A program made the position numbers and the translations under genes. Shown here piece by piece: positions 1 to 9,600 of a DNA stretch of 64,000 bases (positions within the stretch are counted from its first letter, which is position 1; every line of letters starts with the position of its first letter). The stretch covers positions 1,797,812 through 1,861,811 of the forward strand of contig NZ_AP031322.1 of NCBI RefSeq assembly GCF_041154675.1, written 5' to 3'. The notes under the pieces are model-generated. The model was not told where the DNA came from, did no database searches, and worked only from the letters and a program-made list of their open reading frames with translations. The stretch comes from Sulfurisphaera javensis. Its GTDB lineage: Archaea > Thermoproteota > Thermoprotei_A > Sulfolobales > Sulfolobaceae.

Positions 1-117
1 TGCTGTGGTTCCAAATAATGCTACTGCAGCAAATCCTATAAAAAAAGCTAGTGTACCAGTTATTAAAGCTTGAGATGGGGAACCTTTTACTTCTTTTAAA
101 GCTTTATTTCTCTTCAT
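1..117 (-). CDS. Partial nitrate/nitrite transporter (NarK-type MFS), N-terminus only
   Basis: Only the first 39 residues lie in the window; the gene runs off the left edge. The ATG overlaps the last 14 bases of the nitrite reductase gene, so the two are translationally coupled. After a basic leader the protein enters a hydrophobic segment containing LAFFIGFAAVALFG, which resembles the first membrane helix of NarK/NasA nitrate transporters. A nitrate or nitrite transporter also fits its place as the last seen gene of a nitrate assimilation operon. The family call rests on this short segment and on context, so another MFS transporter is possible. Confidence 0.6.
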   Translation of the reverse strand, partial: MKRNKALKEVKGSPSQALITGTLAFFIGFAAVALFGTTA

Positions 118-1477
118 TAACATCTCCTCTAAAGGATTTAATTTCTTTAATTTTCTCAGTAAGTGCTTGTTCATCAAAATTCTTAATATCACTTATTTTA
201 TCTACTAACTCAACATAATCCTCCGCATCAATCTCACCTATCATTTTTCCAATTTTATAATTACCTCCCCCTACATACACTTTAAACACCTTTTTACCAT
301 TTTTCATTGCAGCCCCTAAACCTATATCAGCTATTTGATGCCTACCGCAAGAATGAGAACAACCACTTATATATACTCTTAGCTTTGACCCCTTCTCTTT
401 TAATATCTTTTCTATATTTTCAGCAACTGTAGTAGTTGATAAAACTGCGGGGGGACAATAATCGTCTCCAATACAAGCTTCTACTAACCTAATTTTTGGT
501 GGAAATGAATCTAAAACTTCATAATCAACACCTTTTATTTCAAACTCATTTTTCTTTAATGGAATGAATATAGTTTGCATATTGAAAAGTACGACAAAAT
601 CATAGTTTTCCTTAGCAACTTTTATTATTTCGTTAACTTGATCAGTTGTTAACCAACCCCCAGTTGTCCTTACCATTATTATCTTGACATAGTTTAAATA
701 ATCTGGATTTTCACCCTTTATCTCTAACTTGTTTTCAAGTTCCTTGATTTTTTCGTTAATTAATTCTTTAGTCTTTTCTTCCCCATACTTATTAAGTACC
801 CACTTAAATCCCCTCTTCTCATTCTCTTGTTTAAGTAAGTCAGCTACTGCAATTGAAATGGCCATTGCTTCTCTTGCGCTAACATTTTCAAATAATTTAA
901 CTGATTGAAATTCATGGTCTCCAATTCCTCCACCAATATAAACGTCAAATTTATCCTCTCCTTTTGCGACAATCCCAACATCCATTATTCCGGGTGTTGC
1001 ACAACCTATCTCGCAAGCTGATACTGTTATTTTTACTCTTTTTGGAAGTTTAGGATATTCATACTCTTGGTTATGCCTAAATAACTCGGCAATACTCATA
1101 GCTACTTTAACTGCGTTAGTTTTAGCAAATGGACATAAATAAGAAGGACAAGGCATAACATTTCTTACGGAGGCCCCACAAGAGTCTTGAGGATCTAGGT
1201 CAGCCTCTTTTAGTATTTCTAAAACTTTATTTAAGTTAGACGCGCTAATTCCGTAAAGTTCTACATCACCCCTAGTTGTGAAATGTATTTTGCCATTACC
1301 CATTGTTGATGCTATCTTAACTAAAGCTTCTAGTTGATAAGTATACCACTTTGATGGATCTCTTCTATTAGCTTGCCTTATTCTTACTGAAACTAAATCG
1401 TTGTCTCCTCTACTTGTGTAAATACCTTTAAATCTTATGGGATAGTATTGTTTAAATTTTTCGGAATATTTCATCAA
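104..1477 (-). CDS. Siroheme nitrite/sulfite reductase
   Basis: This 457-residue protein has the two-fold repeat of ferredoxin-type nitrite and sulfite reductases. The reaction would be six-electron reduction of nitrite to ammonium (or sulfite to sulfide) on siroheme coupled to a [4Fe-4S] cluster. The second half has the classical cluster ligands C335-x5-C341 and C373-x3-C377 (SGCSHSCGRHQIADIG). Unusually the first half also carries four cysteines in the equivalent places, C110-x4-C115 and C155-x3-C159, where plant and bacterial homologues have none. It follows the nitrate reductase gene by 79 bases and overlaps the transporter gene, so nitrite is the likelier substrate. It is a cytoplasmic enzyme. 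Confidence 0.88.
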   Translation of the reverse strand: MMKYSEKFKQYYPIRFKGIYTSRGDNDLVSVRIRQANRRDPSKWYTYQLEALVKIASTMGNGKIHFTTRGDVELYGISASNLNKVLEILKEADLDPQDSCGASVRNVMPCPSYLCPFAKTNAVKVAMSIAELFRHNQEYEYPKLPKRVKITVSACEIGCATPGIMDVGIVAKGEDKFDVYIGGGIGDHEFQSVKLFENVSAREAMAISIAVADLLKQENEKRGFKWVLNKYGEEKTKELINEKIKELENKLEIKGENPDYLNYVKIIMVRTTGGWLTTDQVNEIIKVAKENYDFVVLFNMQTIFIPLKKNEFEIKGVDYEVLDSFPPKIRLVEACIGDDYCPPAVLSTTTVAENIEKILKEKGSKLRVYISGCSHSCGRHQIADIGLGAAMKNGKKVFKVYVGGGNYKIGKMIGEIDAEDYVELVDKISDIKNFDEQALTEKIKEIKSFRGDVNEEK

Positions 1478-1556
1478 AAATCCTTCATTATTTTATACAT
1501 TTTATATATTTCGAAAATGAAATGTGATAAGTGTTTAATTATAATGATAGATTTCA

Positions 1557-3485
1557 TTAACTCATAAAGGGTTCTATCCTCGCTTTTAAATGCTTATATG
1601 CTGGTTCTTTACTCTCTCTATCTATTTTCCAATCCATTATTTTATTTGTATGTCCCCAGTGGAAAGGCATAAATGCTATATTACCTTTTATCCAATCTAC
1701 ACATTTTGCTGGGACTACTGTGTAACCCTCACCAGTTATGATTTTCACATCATTTCCGTCTTTTATGTGTAATTTATTACAGATCTCTATATCAAGGAAA
1801 ATGTAGTCATCATCGCTAATTACGTTTAGTGACCAACTTTTAGAAGACCTAGTTCTAGTATTCCAATGCCCTTTTGTTCTTCCCGTAATTACTATAAATT
1901 CATTATCCTCAATTAAATCATACTTCTCAAACTCAACTGGTCTTGTCCTAAAAATTTTTGGTTTCACAGGCCACCTATATCCTTTCTCTAATTCTTTGTA
2001 TGTTAAATTTGATATATCGTCTATTCTATTCTTCGTTAATAACTTAAATTCATTGAATATATCTTCTATGTTTGTATATTTAAACTCAAAACCTAAATAA
2101 TTAGCAACATCTTGAATTATCATCCAGTCGGGTCTTGCTTCTCCTTTTCCTTCTAATATTTTACTTAAATATCCTACAGTCCTATCACCTGCTGTATGAA
2201 TTCCCTCTCTTTCACCCCATGAGAGTGCAGGAAATATGACATCAGCAAATTTCGTTGTCTCTGTAAAATAAGCATCTTGTACTATAACTAGGTCTAAGTA
2301 AGATAAGAGATCAGCAAATTTTCTTGCTTGAGGCAAAGAGACAACTGGATTAGTACCTATAATCCATAGTGCCTTAATTTTCCTTTCCTCTATTAACTTA
2401 TACATTTCAGTAATTGTATAATAATGTCTTGGAATGGAATACTTCGGTAAATTCCAAAACCTCTCTACTTCCTCTACCTCTTCTTCATTGTCAACATATC
2501 TTAACCCGGGAAGCATACCGGCTAAAGCCCCAGCCTCTCTTGCTCCCATAGAATTATGTTGTCCAGTTAATGGTAGTACTCCAGAACCTTCAATATCAAC
2601 GTTGCCAGTCAGCATTGCCAAAGTTGAAATTAGTATTCCAGTATCTACAGCCCTTTCTGTTTGATTTACTCCCATACCCCACATGAATAAGGTTTTAGAT
2701 TGAGCTATTCTATCTGCAATATATGAAATAGTATCTTCTTTCACATTAATAATTTTTGAAATTCTCTCTGGCTGATATTTCATAACTACTTCTTTAAATT
2801 CTTTGAAATTCTCTGGTTCTATTCTTATAATGTTTTTCTTAATTAGTAAGTATGCTATTGAGTTAAGCAATAATATGTCTTTACCGGGCGGTATTCTAAC
2901 ATATAAATCAGCTTGTTGTGCAGAGTCAGTATATATAGGATCTATTACAATAATTTTAGCTTTTCTCTTTAACTTATTCGAAATCATCCTATTCCATAAG
3001 ACTGGAAAATTTGAAGCTGGATTTACTCCAATTAATAAATATGTTTCAGCCTTATCAATATCGTCATAAGAGGCTGTAGGTGAAGGGTCTCCAAAAGCGT
3101 ATTTTAACGCAAATGCAGCACTAGCCATACATAGTCTTACGTTAGAATCAAATGAGGCTGTGCCTATAAATCCTTTACCCAATTTCACAGCAAGATATTG
3201 ATCTTCTGTAGGTATTTGTGCTCCTATATAAATTCCTAATGAGTCTTTACCCTTTCTTATTATTCTTTTCATTTTTATCGTTGTATATTCCAGTGCTTTT
3301 TTCCATTCTACCTCTTTATTATCCAAGTAAGGGTATAGTATTCTGCCAGAATTAACAGTTTCCAACAATGTTGATCCTTTAATACAAAGCATTCCCTTAT
3401 TAGTAATATAATTTTCAGGCAAAATTTTATCTTTATTTAATTTTAATCTACAACCAACACCACAATAAGGGCATATTGTACTAAT
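1557..3485 (-). CDS. Assimilatory nitrate reductase, molybdopterin-guanine-dinucleotide type; start codon disturbed
   Basis: The protein is a DMSO-reductase-family molybdoenzyme, about 643 residues, reducing nitrate to nitrite in the cytoplasm. The longest conventional start is a TTG at 3422, but that would omit the N-terminal [4Fe-4S] motif. Reading upstream in the same frame gives CPYCGVGC, so the ligands are C5, C8, C12 and C34 of the protein as set here. The likely Mo ligand is the Cys in RLCMASA (about residue 119). In this frame no ATG or GTG precedes the motif. A perfect GGTGAT Shine-Dalgarno site lies 5 bases before an ATT codon at 3485, which I use as start. Alternatively an ATG at 3492 is put out of frame by one extra A in a five-A run. 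Globin lies upstream and nitrite reductase downstream. Confidence 0.85.
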   Translation of the reverse strand: MSTICPYCGVGCRLKLNKDKILPENYITNKGMLCIKGSTLLETVNSGRILYPYLDNKEVEWKKALEYTTIKMKRIIRKGKDSLGIYIGAQIPTEDQYLAVKLGKGFIGTASFDSNVRLCMASAAFALKYAFGDPSPTASYDDIDKAETYLLIGVNPASNFPVLWNRMISNKLKRKAKIIVIDPIYTDSAQQADLYVRIPPGKDILLLNSIAYLLIKKNIIRIEPENFKEFKEVVMKYQPERISKIINVKEDTISYIADRIAQSKTLFMWGMGVNQTERAVDTGILISTLAMLTGNVDIEGSGVLPLTGQHNSMGAREAGALAGMLPGLRYVDNEEEVEEVERFWNLPKYSIPRHYYTITEMYKLIEERKIKALWIIGTNPVVSLPQARKFADLLSYLDLVIVQDAYFTETTKFADVIFPALSWGEREGIHTAGDRTVGYLSKILEGKGEARPDWMIIQDVANYLGFEFKYTNIEDIFNEFKLLTKNRIDDISNLTYKELEKGYRWPVKPKIFRTRPVEFEKYDLIEDNEFIVITGRTKGHWNTRTRSSKSWSLNVISDDDYIFLDIEICNKLHIKDGNDVKIITGEGYTVVPAKCVDWIKGNIAFMPFHWGHTNKIMDWKIDRESKEPAYKHLKARIEPFMS

Positions 3486-3490
3486 TTTTC

Positions 3491-3496
3491 ATCACC
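3491..3496 (-). promoter_or_regulatory. Shine-Dalgarno site GGTGAT before nitrate reductase
   Basis: GGTGAT matches the anti-SD end of crenarchaeal 16S rRNA. It lies 5 bases before the in-frame ATT codon and overlaps an out-of-frame ATG (GGTGATG). Its position supports initiation at ATT rather than at the overlapping ATG or at the TTG more than 60 bases downstream. Confidence 0.5.
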
Positions 3497-3513
3497 ATAA
3501 AAAAAGGTAAAAA

Positions 3514-3960
3514 TTATTCACTTTTATAAAGTTCACACTCTATCTTTATTAACATATCAGCTAAAAACCAGTAGGCCTTTTCCCATGTCTCTATTATTTC
3601 TCTTTTATTAGTTAGATTTAATTTATCTAAATATTCATCTAAAGAATCTTTTAAGCATTCCCATACTAGTTTATAATGTTCTGGTCTTACACCCCTATTC
3701 ACATGACTTCTCGCTATGGATTGTAAAATTGGCATTAAGGAATCTAACTTTTCAATATTCTCTGCATAAATTAACAATGCCGAAGCCAGACCTTTAGAAA
3801 CATCCTTAGTGAACATTTGTTTAGTAAATGGATATCTTTCGAATAATAATTGGTACATCCTAGAAGTTATTTGCACTCCGTACTCTTTAAGTACTGGTAT
3901 GGTAGACTTTATAATTTGTATATCTTTCTCACTTAGATCTCCTACTTTTTCTTTCAACAT
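3514..3960 (-). CDS. Single-domain globin (flavohaemoglobin-type globin without reductase)
   Basis: The 148 residues align along their whole length with the globin domain of bacterial flavohaemoglobins. The proximal haem ligand is H86 (in IARSHVNRG) and the distal B10 tyrosine is Y36. The distal E7 position, Gln in E. coli Hmp, appears to be Val54. The FAD/NAD reductase domain is absent. The probable role is nitric oxide or oxygen binding, and NO dioxygenation if a reductase partner exists. It is the first gene of the nitrate operon, 28 bases before the nitrate reductase start, which fits protection from NO formed during nitrite turnover. A TATA-like TTTTTAAAT about 25 bases before the ATG indicates a leaderless transcript for the operon. 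Confidence 0.88.
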   Translation of the reverse strand: MLKEKVGDLSEKDIQIIKSTIPVLKEYGVQITSRMYQLLFERYPFTKQMFTKDVSKGLASALLIYAENIEKLDSLMPILQSIARSHVNRGVRPEHYKLVWECLKDSLDEYLDKLNLTNKREIIETWEKAYWFLADMLIKIECELYKSE

Positions 3961-3980
3961 TTTTGTTCAGCATATATTTC

Positions 3981-3989
3981 ATTTAAAAA
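3981..3989 (-). promoter_or_regulatory. TATA box of the globin-nitrate reductase operon
   Basis: TTTTTAAAT on the minus strand is centred about 25 bases before the globin ATG. This is the usual distance between TATA box and transcription start for leaderless genes in Sulfolobales. Confidence 0.5.
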
Positions 3990-4059
3990 ATTAATAAGTA
4001 TGTTCATCTTTACTGTTTAAAACCATATAAATATAATTATAATTAAAAAGAAACATAGT

Positions 4060-5262
4060 CTACACTATTTTACCAGGGTTAAATAAATCCTCTTTATCAT
4101 ACATTCTTTTATAAGTCTTTATCTTTTGAAGATGTTCTGGTCTTAATCTATTATTTATTGTAATACTATGTAAGTCGAATCTAAAAACTTGATAAGTTGA
4201 GAGTAAATTATTCAAATAATCTATCTTGCTCTTCTCTTCGTTTATAAAAAATGGATGAACTAACTTACCTTGTATGAATTCAAATTCCGTAACATACTCC
4301 TTGTAGTTTATTCTATCTAAAAATTTATATAACTCATCTATATAGACGTCAAAAGTAATGTAAAAAGTTGTGTTAGGGTTTTTATCATAAAAGGTTTTTA
4401 TTAAACCACCATAAAATGTATCTCTTCTATTCCAAAGCTCACTACCATTAATTCCATCAAAATCTAAAAAGTCTGGATAAGCAATTAATAAATTCCATTT
4501 AGAAAAGGGCATAACGTTAGTTAATTTTGATGCCTCTGGAGATCTTAAAGTCACATGATATACTGGCAATGCTTCATCGTATAAAGTTGAAACAAAATCT
4601 ATTGCCTTTTCAAGAGTATCAAAGAGAATTATTTTCGATTTTATTTTACCTTCATTGTAAGTTAGCATTTTTAATTTAGTAATTATTCCCGTAGTCCCTT
4701 CAGCATGAGCTGCTATTAAAACATCTCCACCCTTTAATCTAGTTAATTTTCCTTTAGGATTTACCATATCAACTTCTGTAGCTTGATACCAAACCCTACC
4801 AAATCTAAATGCACCAATACCTCCGCAACCGCCTTCATAATTTCCTCCAACAGTTACACCATCCTTATAAGTTGAAGGATAAACTCTTAACTTATTATAA
4901 ACATCAATAATTTTAACACCAGATCCTAAGGTAATTTCCTCACCTTCATCCTTTATTTCATAAAGTTTTTCAGTCTCAACTATTATCCCTTTCTTTAATG
5001 GAAGAACACCACCTATATTATTCTTTCCGGCACCCCTAGGAATTAAGGGAACATGTTCCTCAATAGCTATTTCAACTAGTTTCACGACTTCCTCTTCATT
5101 TTTAGGAAAGGCAATGCAAATAGGTTCTTCTTCCTTTATTTTTATTAATGGAGACATATAAGTTAAATCACTTGATTTCTCCTTAATTACCTCTGGTTCT
5201 GTTGAACAATATATTCCTTCTTTTCTAATTTTATCAATTACGTTAATTTTTCTCCCCTCCAA
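4060..5262 (-). CDS. FAD-linked oxidase (PCMH-type FAD domain, GlcD-like), paralogue 1
   Basis: The N-terminal half is a PCMH-type FAD-binding domain (IPRGAGKNN, then [13 protein letters not shown] and a second glycine-rich loop near [13 protein letters not shown]). The C-terminus ends with the family signature around [12 protein letters not shown]. At 400 residues it is near the size of glycolate-oxidase GlcD-type flavoproteins, which oxidise 2-hydroxy acids or similar substrates. It is one of three paralogues in this island. Its start overlaps the end of the nucleoside phosphorylase gene by 20 bases, so it is the third gene of a tight three-gene operon. The substrate cannot be told; context suggests an intermediate of nucleobase or amino-acid-like compound breakdown. 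Confidence 0.82.
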   Translation of the reverse strand: MEGRKINVIDKIRKEGIYCSTEPEVIKEKSSDLTYMSPLIKIKEEEPICIAFPKNEEEVVKLVEIAIEEHVPLIPRGAGKNNIGGVLPLKKGIIVETEKLYEIKDEGEEITLGSGVKIIDVYNKLRVYPSTYKDGVTVGGNYEGGCGGIGAFRFGRVWYQATEVDMVNPKGKLTRLKGGDVLIAAHAEGTTGIITKLKMLTYNEGKIKSKIILFDTLEKAIDFVSTLYDEALPVYHVTLRSPEASKLTNVMPFSKWNLLIAYPDFLDFDGINGSELWNRRDTFYGGLIKTFYDKNPNTTFYITFDVYIDELYKFLDRINYKEYVTEFEFIQGKLVHPFFINEEKSKIDYLNNLLSTYQVFRFDLHSITINNRLRPEHLQKIKTYKRMYDKEDLFNPGKIV

Positions 5263-5893
5263 TTAACGTACTTAATATTATTGGAAAGTCTGCTTTATAA
5301 ATTTCCTCATAATTTATCCAATTTTTACCTTTATAATTAGCAATTATCAAAGCTGAAGCACTCTTTATTCCATAATTTGAAGATAATAGAAAAAGAGTTC
5401 CAGTCTCCATATCAATAATTTGATTTATATCTTCTTCAGCATAAAAATCATCACTTTGAAAAATCTCACCATAATAAACTTCTTTTCCATTATCTTTCAA
5501 AGCCTTATAAAGATTGTAAGCTAACTCTAGGTCGGGGAAAAGAGAATGTATAACATCACCTCTAACTCTTTGGTAAAGAGAGCTCGAGAAATATCTAGCA
5601 ACGCCAATAGGAATAAAATAACTTCCAACTTTGTATTTTTCATTTGGCGAACCACAAGTTCCATATCTTATTGCCTTCTTAACTCCTTGCCTAATTAACT
5701 CATCAAGGATTAAAGCTAATGAAGGACCTCCAACCCCATGAGTTGATATTACAACTTCATCTGAAATATATAAGTGATAACCCCTTTTAACTATCTTCTT
5801 TTTAACGCTTATAAAAGAGGAAAGAAGTTCAGCAATCTCTGGTTCTTCAACAAGAATAGCATTTTCCGGTAATTTTTCATCAACTACTAACAT
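5243..5893 (-). CDS. Nucleoside phosphorylase (PNP/UDP family)
   Basis: The protein belongs to the purine nucleoside/uridine phosphorylase superfamily, which splits nucleosides with phosphate into a free base and (deoxy)ribose-1-phosphate. The phosphate- and base-site segments [12 protein letters not shown] and RYGTCGS are present, as is an MExG-like ribose-binding segment (IDMETGTLF). At 216 residues it is shorter than typical members (about 235-260), and the C-terminal half is the reduced part. It overlaps both its upstream and downstream genes. In this setting it would release free bases for the deaminases and hydrolases of the island. Specificity for purine or pyrimidine cannot be decided. 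Confidence 0.75.
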   Translation of the reverse strand: MLVVDEKLPENAILVEEPEIAELLSSFISVKKKIVKRGYHLYISDEVVISTHGVGGPSLALILDELIRQGVKKAIRYGTCGSPNEKYKVGSYFIPIGVARYFSSSLYQRVRGDVIHSLFPDLELAYNLYKALKDNGKEVYYGEIFQSDDFYAEEDINQIIDMETGTLFLLSSNYGIKSASALIIANYKGKNWINYEEIYKADFPIILSTLIGGEKN

Positions 5894-6944
5894 TACTTAA
5901 CTCCCTCTCGTAAATTATAAATCCTCTCTTTTTAAGCTCTTCAAAGAAAACATCCTGGTTAACTACTTTTTCTGGTGGCAAAACTCCTTCACCCTTTACC
6001 TTCATTTGAACCGCTATACTAGCTGGAACACCAGCACCATATTGAGTACCATCAAAACCATCTTTTGGCGGAATTAACACTTCAATTTCCCTGACTTTCT
6101 TTTCATATTCAAAAATTACCTTTGCTGATTCCCACTCATCACCCTGACTTCCTAAAAATCCCTTTATTTTAAGCAATTCTTTTAAATAATCCCTCGATTT
6201 CACTCCCATGACCTCAACATTATCACCAAAAAGTTTTCCTAAAACTATAACTCCATCAAAGCCATCTCCTCCTTCCATCCAATCAACATATTTAACTCCA
6301 TCAAATGAATATGGAAATGTTGCTAATTCACTATGAATAGTTAAATATGTTTTTACTACTCCAACCGGTTTAGAAAACTCTATAATTTCACTTTTACTTA
6401 ACGGCTCATAATAGACGTAATTACCATTTTCCCAAACTGGAGCTTTCATTGTAATTTCATCCATTTGAGTATCAACACTCCAATTGAATTTAAACCCAGA
6501 AGACCTCCACCCATTCCTTATCTTTATTTTTTCTGGCAAACTGTACTTCTCGTACAAATACTTTGCTGATACATTAGTTATTCCAGGCTCAGCACCCATA
6601 CCTATAAGAGCCAATAAACCCTCTCTTTCAAAATCTTTATTCATCTCCAATTGCTTTCTAGTCATCCAAAACAATCCACCTAAATCTACATAGTTAACAC
6701 CAGCTTTTAATGATGCTTGCATTGCTTTCAAATTGAAATAGTATTGGGCTGTATTTATAACGTAATCACATTCCTTAATTTTACTAACAATATCTTCAAC
6801 ATTGTTTAAATCACCTTGAACATATTCAACGTCAAACTTTGGTTTCCTTAAATCAATAACTTTTACATTAACATTATTTTGTATTAAGTCAAAAACTGTA
6901 GCTGAACCCACTTGCCCAGAACCACCAATGACGCAAACTTTCAT
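5880..6944 (-). CDS. Saccharopine dehydrogenase-like NAD(P)-binding oxidoreductase
   Basis: The N-terminus is a clear Rossmann fold (VCVIGGSGQVGSATV) and the first 140 residues follow the saccharopine/homospermidine/carboxynorspermidine dehydrogenase superfamily (DYVINTAQYYFNLKAMQA, then GVNYVDLGG and GMGAEPGITN). These enzymes reduce or oxidise C-N bonds between an amino acid and an oxo acid. At 354 residues it is close to family length. It is the first gene of an operon with a nucleoside phosphorylase and an FAD-linked oxidase, overlapping the former by 14 bases. A role in lysine metabolism is not suggested by the neighbours. An imine/amine oxidoreductase acting on a nitrogen compound is the reasonable inference. 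Confidence 0.72.
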   Translation of the reverse strand: MKVCVIGGSGQVGSATVFDLIQNNVNVKVIDLRKPKFDVEYVQGDLNNVEDIVSKIKECDYVINTAQYYFNLKAMQASLKAGVNYVDLGGLFWMTRKQLEMNKDFEREGLLALIGMGAEPGITNVSAKYLYEKYSLPEKIKIRNGWRSSGFKFNWSVDTQMDEITMKAPVWENGNYVYYEPLSKSEIIEFSKPVGVVKTYLTIHSELATFPYSFDGVKYVDWMEGGDGFDGVIVLGKLFGDNVEVMGVKSRDYLKELLKIKGFLGSQGDEWESAKVIFEYEKKVREIEVLIPPKDGFDGTQYGAGVPASIAVQMKVKGEGVLPPEKVVNQDVFFEELKKRGFIIYERELSNVSS

Positions 6945-7141
6945 ATGATAAATTCTTTGGAAAATTTTATATTATTTTCTTAGCTCTAGTTTGTATAAAA
7001 TTTAACAAAGAGGGAAGACTTAGGTTGATACATCTAACCATCCGTGCTTTCCCAAGTAATATCCATCTTGTCCCTTAATAAAGTATTACCAAATTAATTT
7101 AAATTAATAAAAATATTATTGAACACACAAAAGACAAAAGA

Positions 7142-8389
7142 TTAAAAATCACTGTCTAGCAAATTCTCTATCTCGCCAGTAACATCTTTGTCATTTATCT
7201 TAAATTCTATCTCATTCTCTGCTATATTTTCACCAGAAACAACTAAAGCTGGAGGTAAAATATTCCTAATTGCTTCATATTCATTTTTAGCATTTAGAAC
7301 AACGAACTCAGCCTTTCTCCCGGGTTTTATACCATAATCATCTAACATAAGTATCTTTGCTGGGTTGTAAGTTACTAGTTTTAACATTCCCTCAATATCC
7401 TTACTTGTGAAGTGATCTACTAAGAAAGCTTCTTGTAATACTCTTAACATATTACCATCTCCTAGAGGATAAATTAGATCTCCTATGTTGTCTGTCCCTA
7501 AAGCAACATTTATCCCACTTTTTAACATATCCCTAATTCTAGCTATTCCTCTTCTTTTTGGATAATTATCATATCTTCCTTGAAGATGTGTACTAACCAC
7601 TGGATTTGATATTACATTAACTTTAGCTAATTTCATTAAATCTACAAGCTTTCCAAAATAATCAGATGGATAAGAGTGAGAGGCTGTCATATGACTAATA
7701 GTTGTCTTTTCTCCCCACTTTCTCTTTAACGCTTCATAAGTAACATATTCAACAAACCTTGAGTTAGGATCATCATTTTCATCTATATGACCATCAACCA
7801 TTTTATTATATTTTAAGGCTAAATCGAAGGCAATTTTAACTGACTCTATTCCTAACTCTACTGTAGGTTCTTGATTTGGAATTAATCCTACTACTTCAGC
7901 TCCTTCACTTAAGGCTTTTTCCATTTTTTCGATTGTGTCTTCAAAGTAAAATATTCCCGGAGATGGAAATGCGACAATTTGCAAATTTATTAACTCTAAC
8001 TTTTTCCTAGCTTCTAAAACATAAAATATTAATGGCATTATCTCGTGACTCCTAACATAAAGTACACCATTAACAAAAAATAGTTTCTCTAACTTTTTAA
8101 GCCTCTTCTCTATGTCATCAAATGTAATCTTAGGCGTTATTTCTTCCCTTGTTTTAATAACTCCTTCCCTTAATGTTCCACTTTCATTTACGCTTCCATA
8201 ATTTAAAGTTAAAGCATATCCTAAATGGGAATGAGGATTTACAAAAGGTGGGATTAACAATCTTTTCTTACCATAAAAAACGTAATCATCTTTCTTACCT
8301 TGACAATCTATACATCGAATAATTCCGTTTTCAACATATATATCATGAACTTTATTATCATCATAAAATCTAACTTCCTTAATCAACAT
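7142..8389 (-). CDS. Cytosine deaminase-like amidohydrolase, paralogue 1
   Basis: This 415-residue TIM-barrel amidohydrolase carries the CodA/TrzA-type metal site: HSH at strand 1 ([10 protein letters not shown]), HIDE at strand 5, [11 protein letters not shown], and the GTDN aspartate at strand 8. The HIDE glutamate, equivalent to the catalytic Glu217 of E. coli CodA, is present; the second Asp of the CodA GHDD motif is Asn here. Family members deaminate cytosine, isocytosine, creatinine or triazines, or hydrolyse related rings. Its ATG overlaps the end of paralogue 2 by 11 bases, and both follow an NCS1 permease, so it acts on an imported nucleobase-like compound in the cytoplasm. Confidence 0.82.
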   Translation of the reverse strand: MLIKEVRFYDDNKVHDIYVENGIIRCIDCQGKKDDYVFYGKKRLLIPPFVNPHSHLGYALTLNYGSVNESGTLREGVIKTREEITPKITFDDIEKRLKKLEKLFFVNGVLYVRSHEIMPLIFYVLEARKKLELINLQIVAFPSPGIFYFEDTIEKMEKALSEGAEVVGLIPNQEPTVELGIESVKIAFDLALKYNKMVDGHIDENDDPNSRFVEYVTYEALKRKWGEKTTISHMTASHSYPSDYFGKLVDLMKLAKVNVISNPVVSTHLQGRYDNYPKRRGIARIRDMLKSGINVALGTDNIGDLIYPLGDGNMLRVLQEAFLVDHFTSKDIEGMLKLVTYNPAKILMLDDYGIKPGRKAEFVVLNAKNEYEAIRNILPPALVVSGENIAENEIEFKINDKDVTGEIENLLDSDF

Positions 8390-9596
8390 TTACCTTCAAC
8401 TCCTCATTTATATTACTTTCATAAACTATTTTACCTTTACTTATAACCATTCTTCTAGGCTTTATTTCTCTTAAAGCATCTAAAGGATTTGTAGAGTTGT
8501 AAATAACTAGGTTTGCATCTGCTCCTTCATAAATACCATAATTTTTGATTAACTGCGCTTTTGCCCCATTATAAGTCATTAAGTCAAAAATTGTTTTTGC
8601 ATAAGAAGAGAAATACATATAAGAGGATATTGCTAAGATAAAACCTGATTGTAACATATCACCAACACCATAGGGATTTAAATGATTCTGTATATCATCA
8701 TGACCTAAAGCGACATTTACACCTTCTGAAATTAAATCCAAAACTCTAGCTATACCCCTTCTCTTAGGATAATTCTCGAAAGCCCCAGATTCTTCAAGTG
8801 CAGTTATTGGTGCAACAATTACATTTATTTTACTTTCCTTTAACCATTTTAAATACCTCCTAAAATAGTCTTCGTTGTATGAATGCATTGCAGTAACGTG
8901 AGATAAAGAAACTTTACCTTGCATTTTTCTTTTTAAAGTTTCTGAGATTATTACCTCACTAAACTTTGTTTCAGGATCATCAGCAAAATCTGCATGAAAG
9001 TCAAGTAACTTATCTTTTCCTTCAACACTATCAAAAATTTTCTTTATCATTCCTATTCCATCTTCTCTTGATGGTTGTAAATGTGGTTGTCCTCCTACAC
9101 CGTCAGCAATTTCTAGAGATTTATAAATATTTTCTTCAACGTTATCATCAAAATAAGAGTAACTTTGAACAAAACCAATTATTTGTATCTGAAGAATATC
9201 CTTAAATTCTTCCTTTAATCTTGCAATATATTTTAACCTATCTAAAGTGTCATCAATCATTATGTGAGTTCTTATGTAGAGAGTTCCGTGAGAAATGTAA
9301 TAATAAAGAGATTTTTTAGCTAGTTTATAAATCTCGTCTGCTGATAATTTAGATTTACACTCTAATAAAGCTTTAAGAGCTTCAATAAATTTTGGCGTTT
9401 CAGCTTCTTTACAAACATCTAAAAGAAAATTACTATCTAAGTGTGCATGAGAGTCAACTAATGCTGGGGTTACTAATTTTCCTTCCATATTTTCCCCTTC
9501 TGATGTTATTCCATCATAAACCTTTGCAATTTTACTTCCATTAATTTCTATACTTATAATTTTTCCTTCAACAGTCTTAAGGTTTTTCAAAATCAT
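8379..9596 (-). CDS. Cytosine deaminase-like amidohydrolase, paralogue 2 (catalytic Glu replaced)
   Basis: The protein has the CodA-type barrel: DSHAHLDSN at strand 1, a histidine in [14 protein letters not shown], the [14 protein letters not shown] segment and [18 protein letters not shown] at strand 8. The last segment is very close to E. coli CodA. However, the HxDE motif reads HADF, so the glutamate that shuttles protons in CodA is replaced by phenylalanine while the metal ligands remain. This suggests a substrate or chemistry different from simple cytosine deamination. It starts 4 bases after the NCS1 permease stop and overlaps paralogue 1, so transport and two hydrolases form one operon. 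Confidence 0.82.
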   Translation of the reverse strand: MILKNLKTVEGKIISIEINGSKIAKVYDGITSEGENMEGKLVTPALVDSHAHLDSNFLLDVCKEAETPKFIEALKALLECKSKLSADEIYKLAKKSLYYYISHGTLYIRTHIMIDDTLDRLKYIARLKEEFKDILQIQIIGFVQSYSYFDDNVEENIYKSLEIADGVGGQPHLQPSREDGIGMIKKIFDSVEGKDKLLDFHADFADDPETKFSEVIISETLKRKMQGKVSLSHVTAMHSYNEDYFRRYLKWLKESKINVIVAPITALEESGAFENYPKRRGIARVLDLISEGVNVALGHDDIQNHLNPYGVGDMLQSGFILAISSYMYFSSYAKTIFDLMTYNGAKAQLIKNYGIYEGADANLVIYNSTNPLDALREIKPRRMVISKGKIVYESNINEELKVNVD

Positions 9597-9600
9597 TATA

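Noticed and set aside
1590-3069. Several plus-strand frames opposite nitrate reductase
   Set aside because: They are antisense shadows of the nitrate reductase frame with no start signals.
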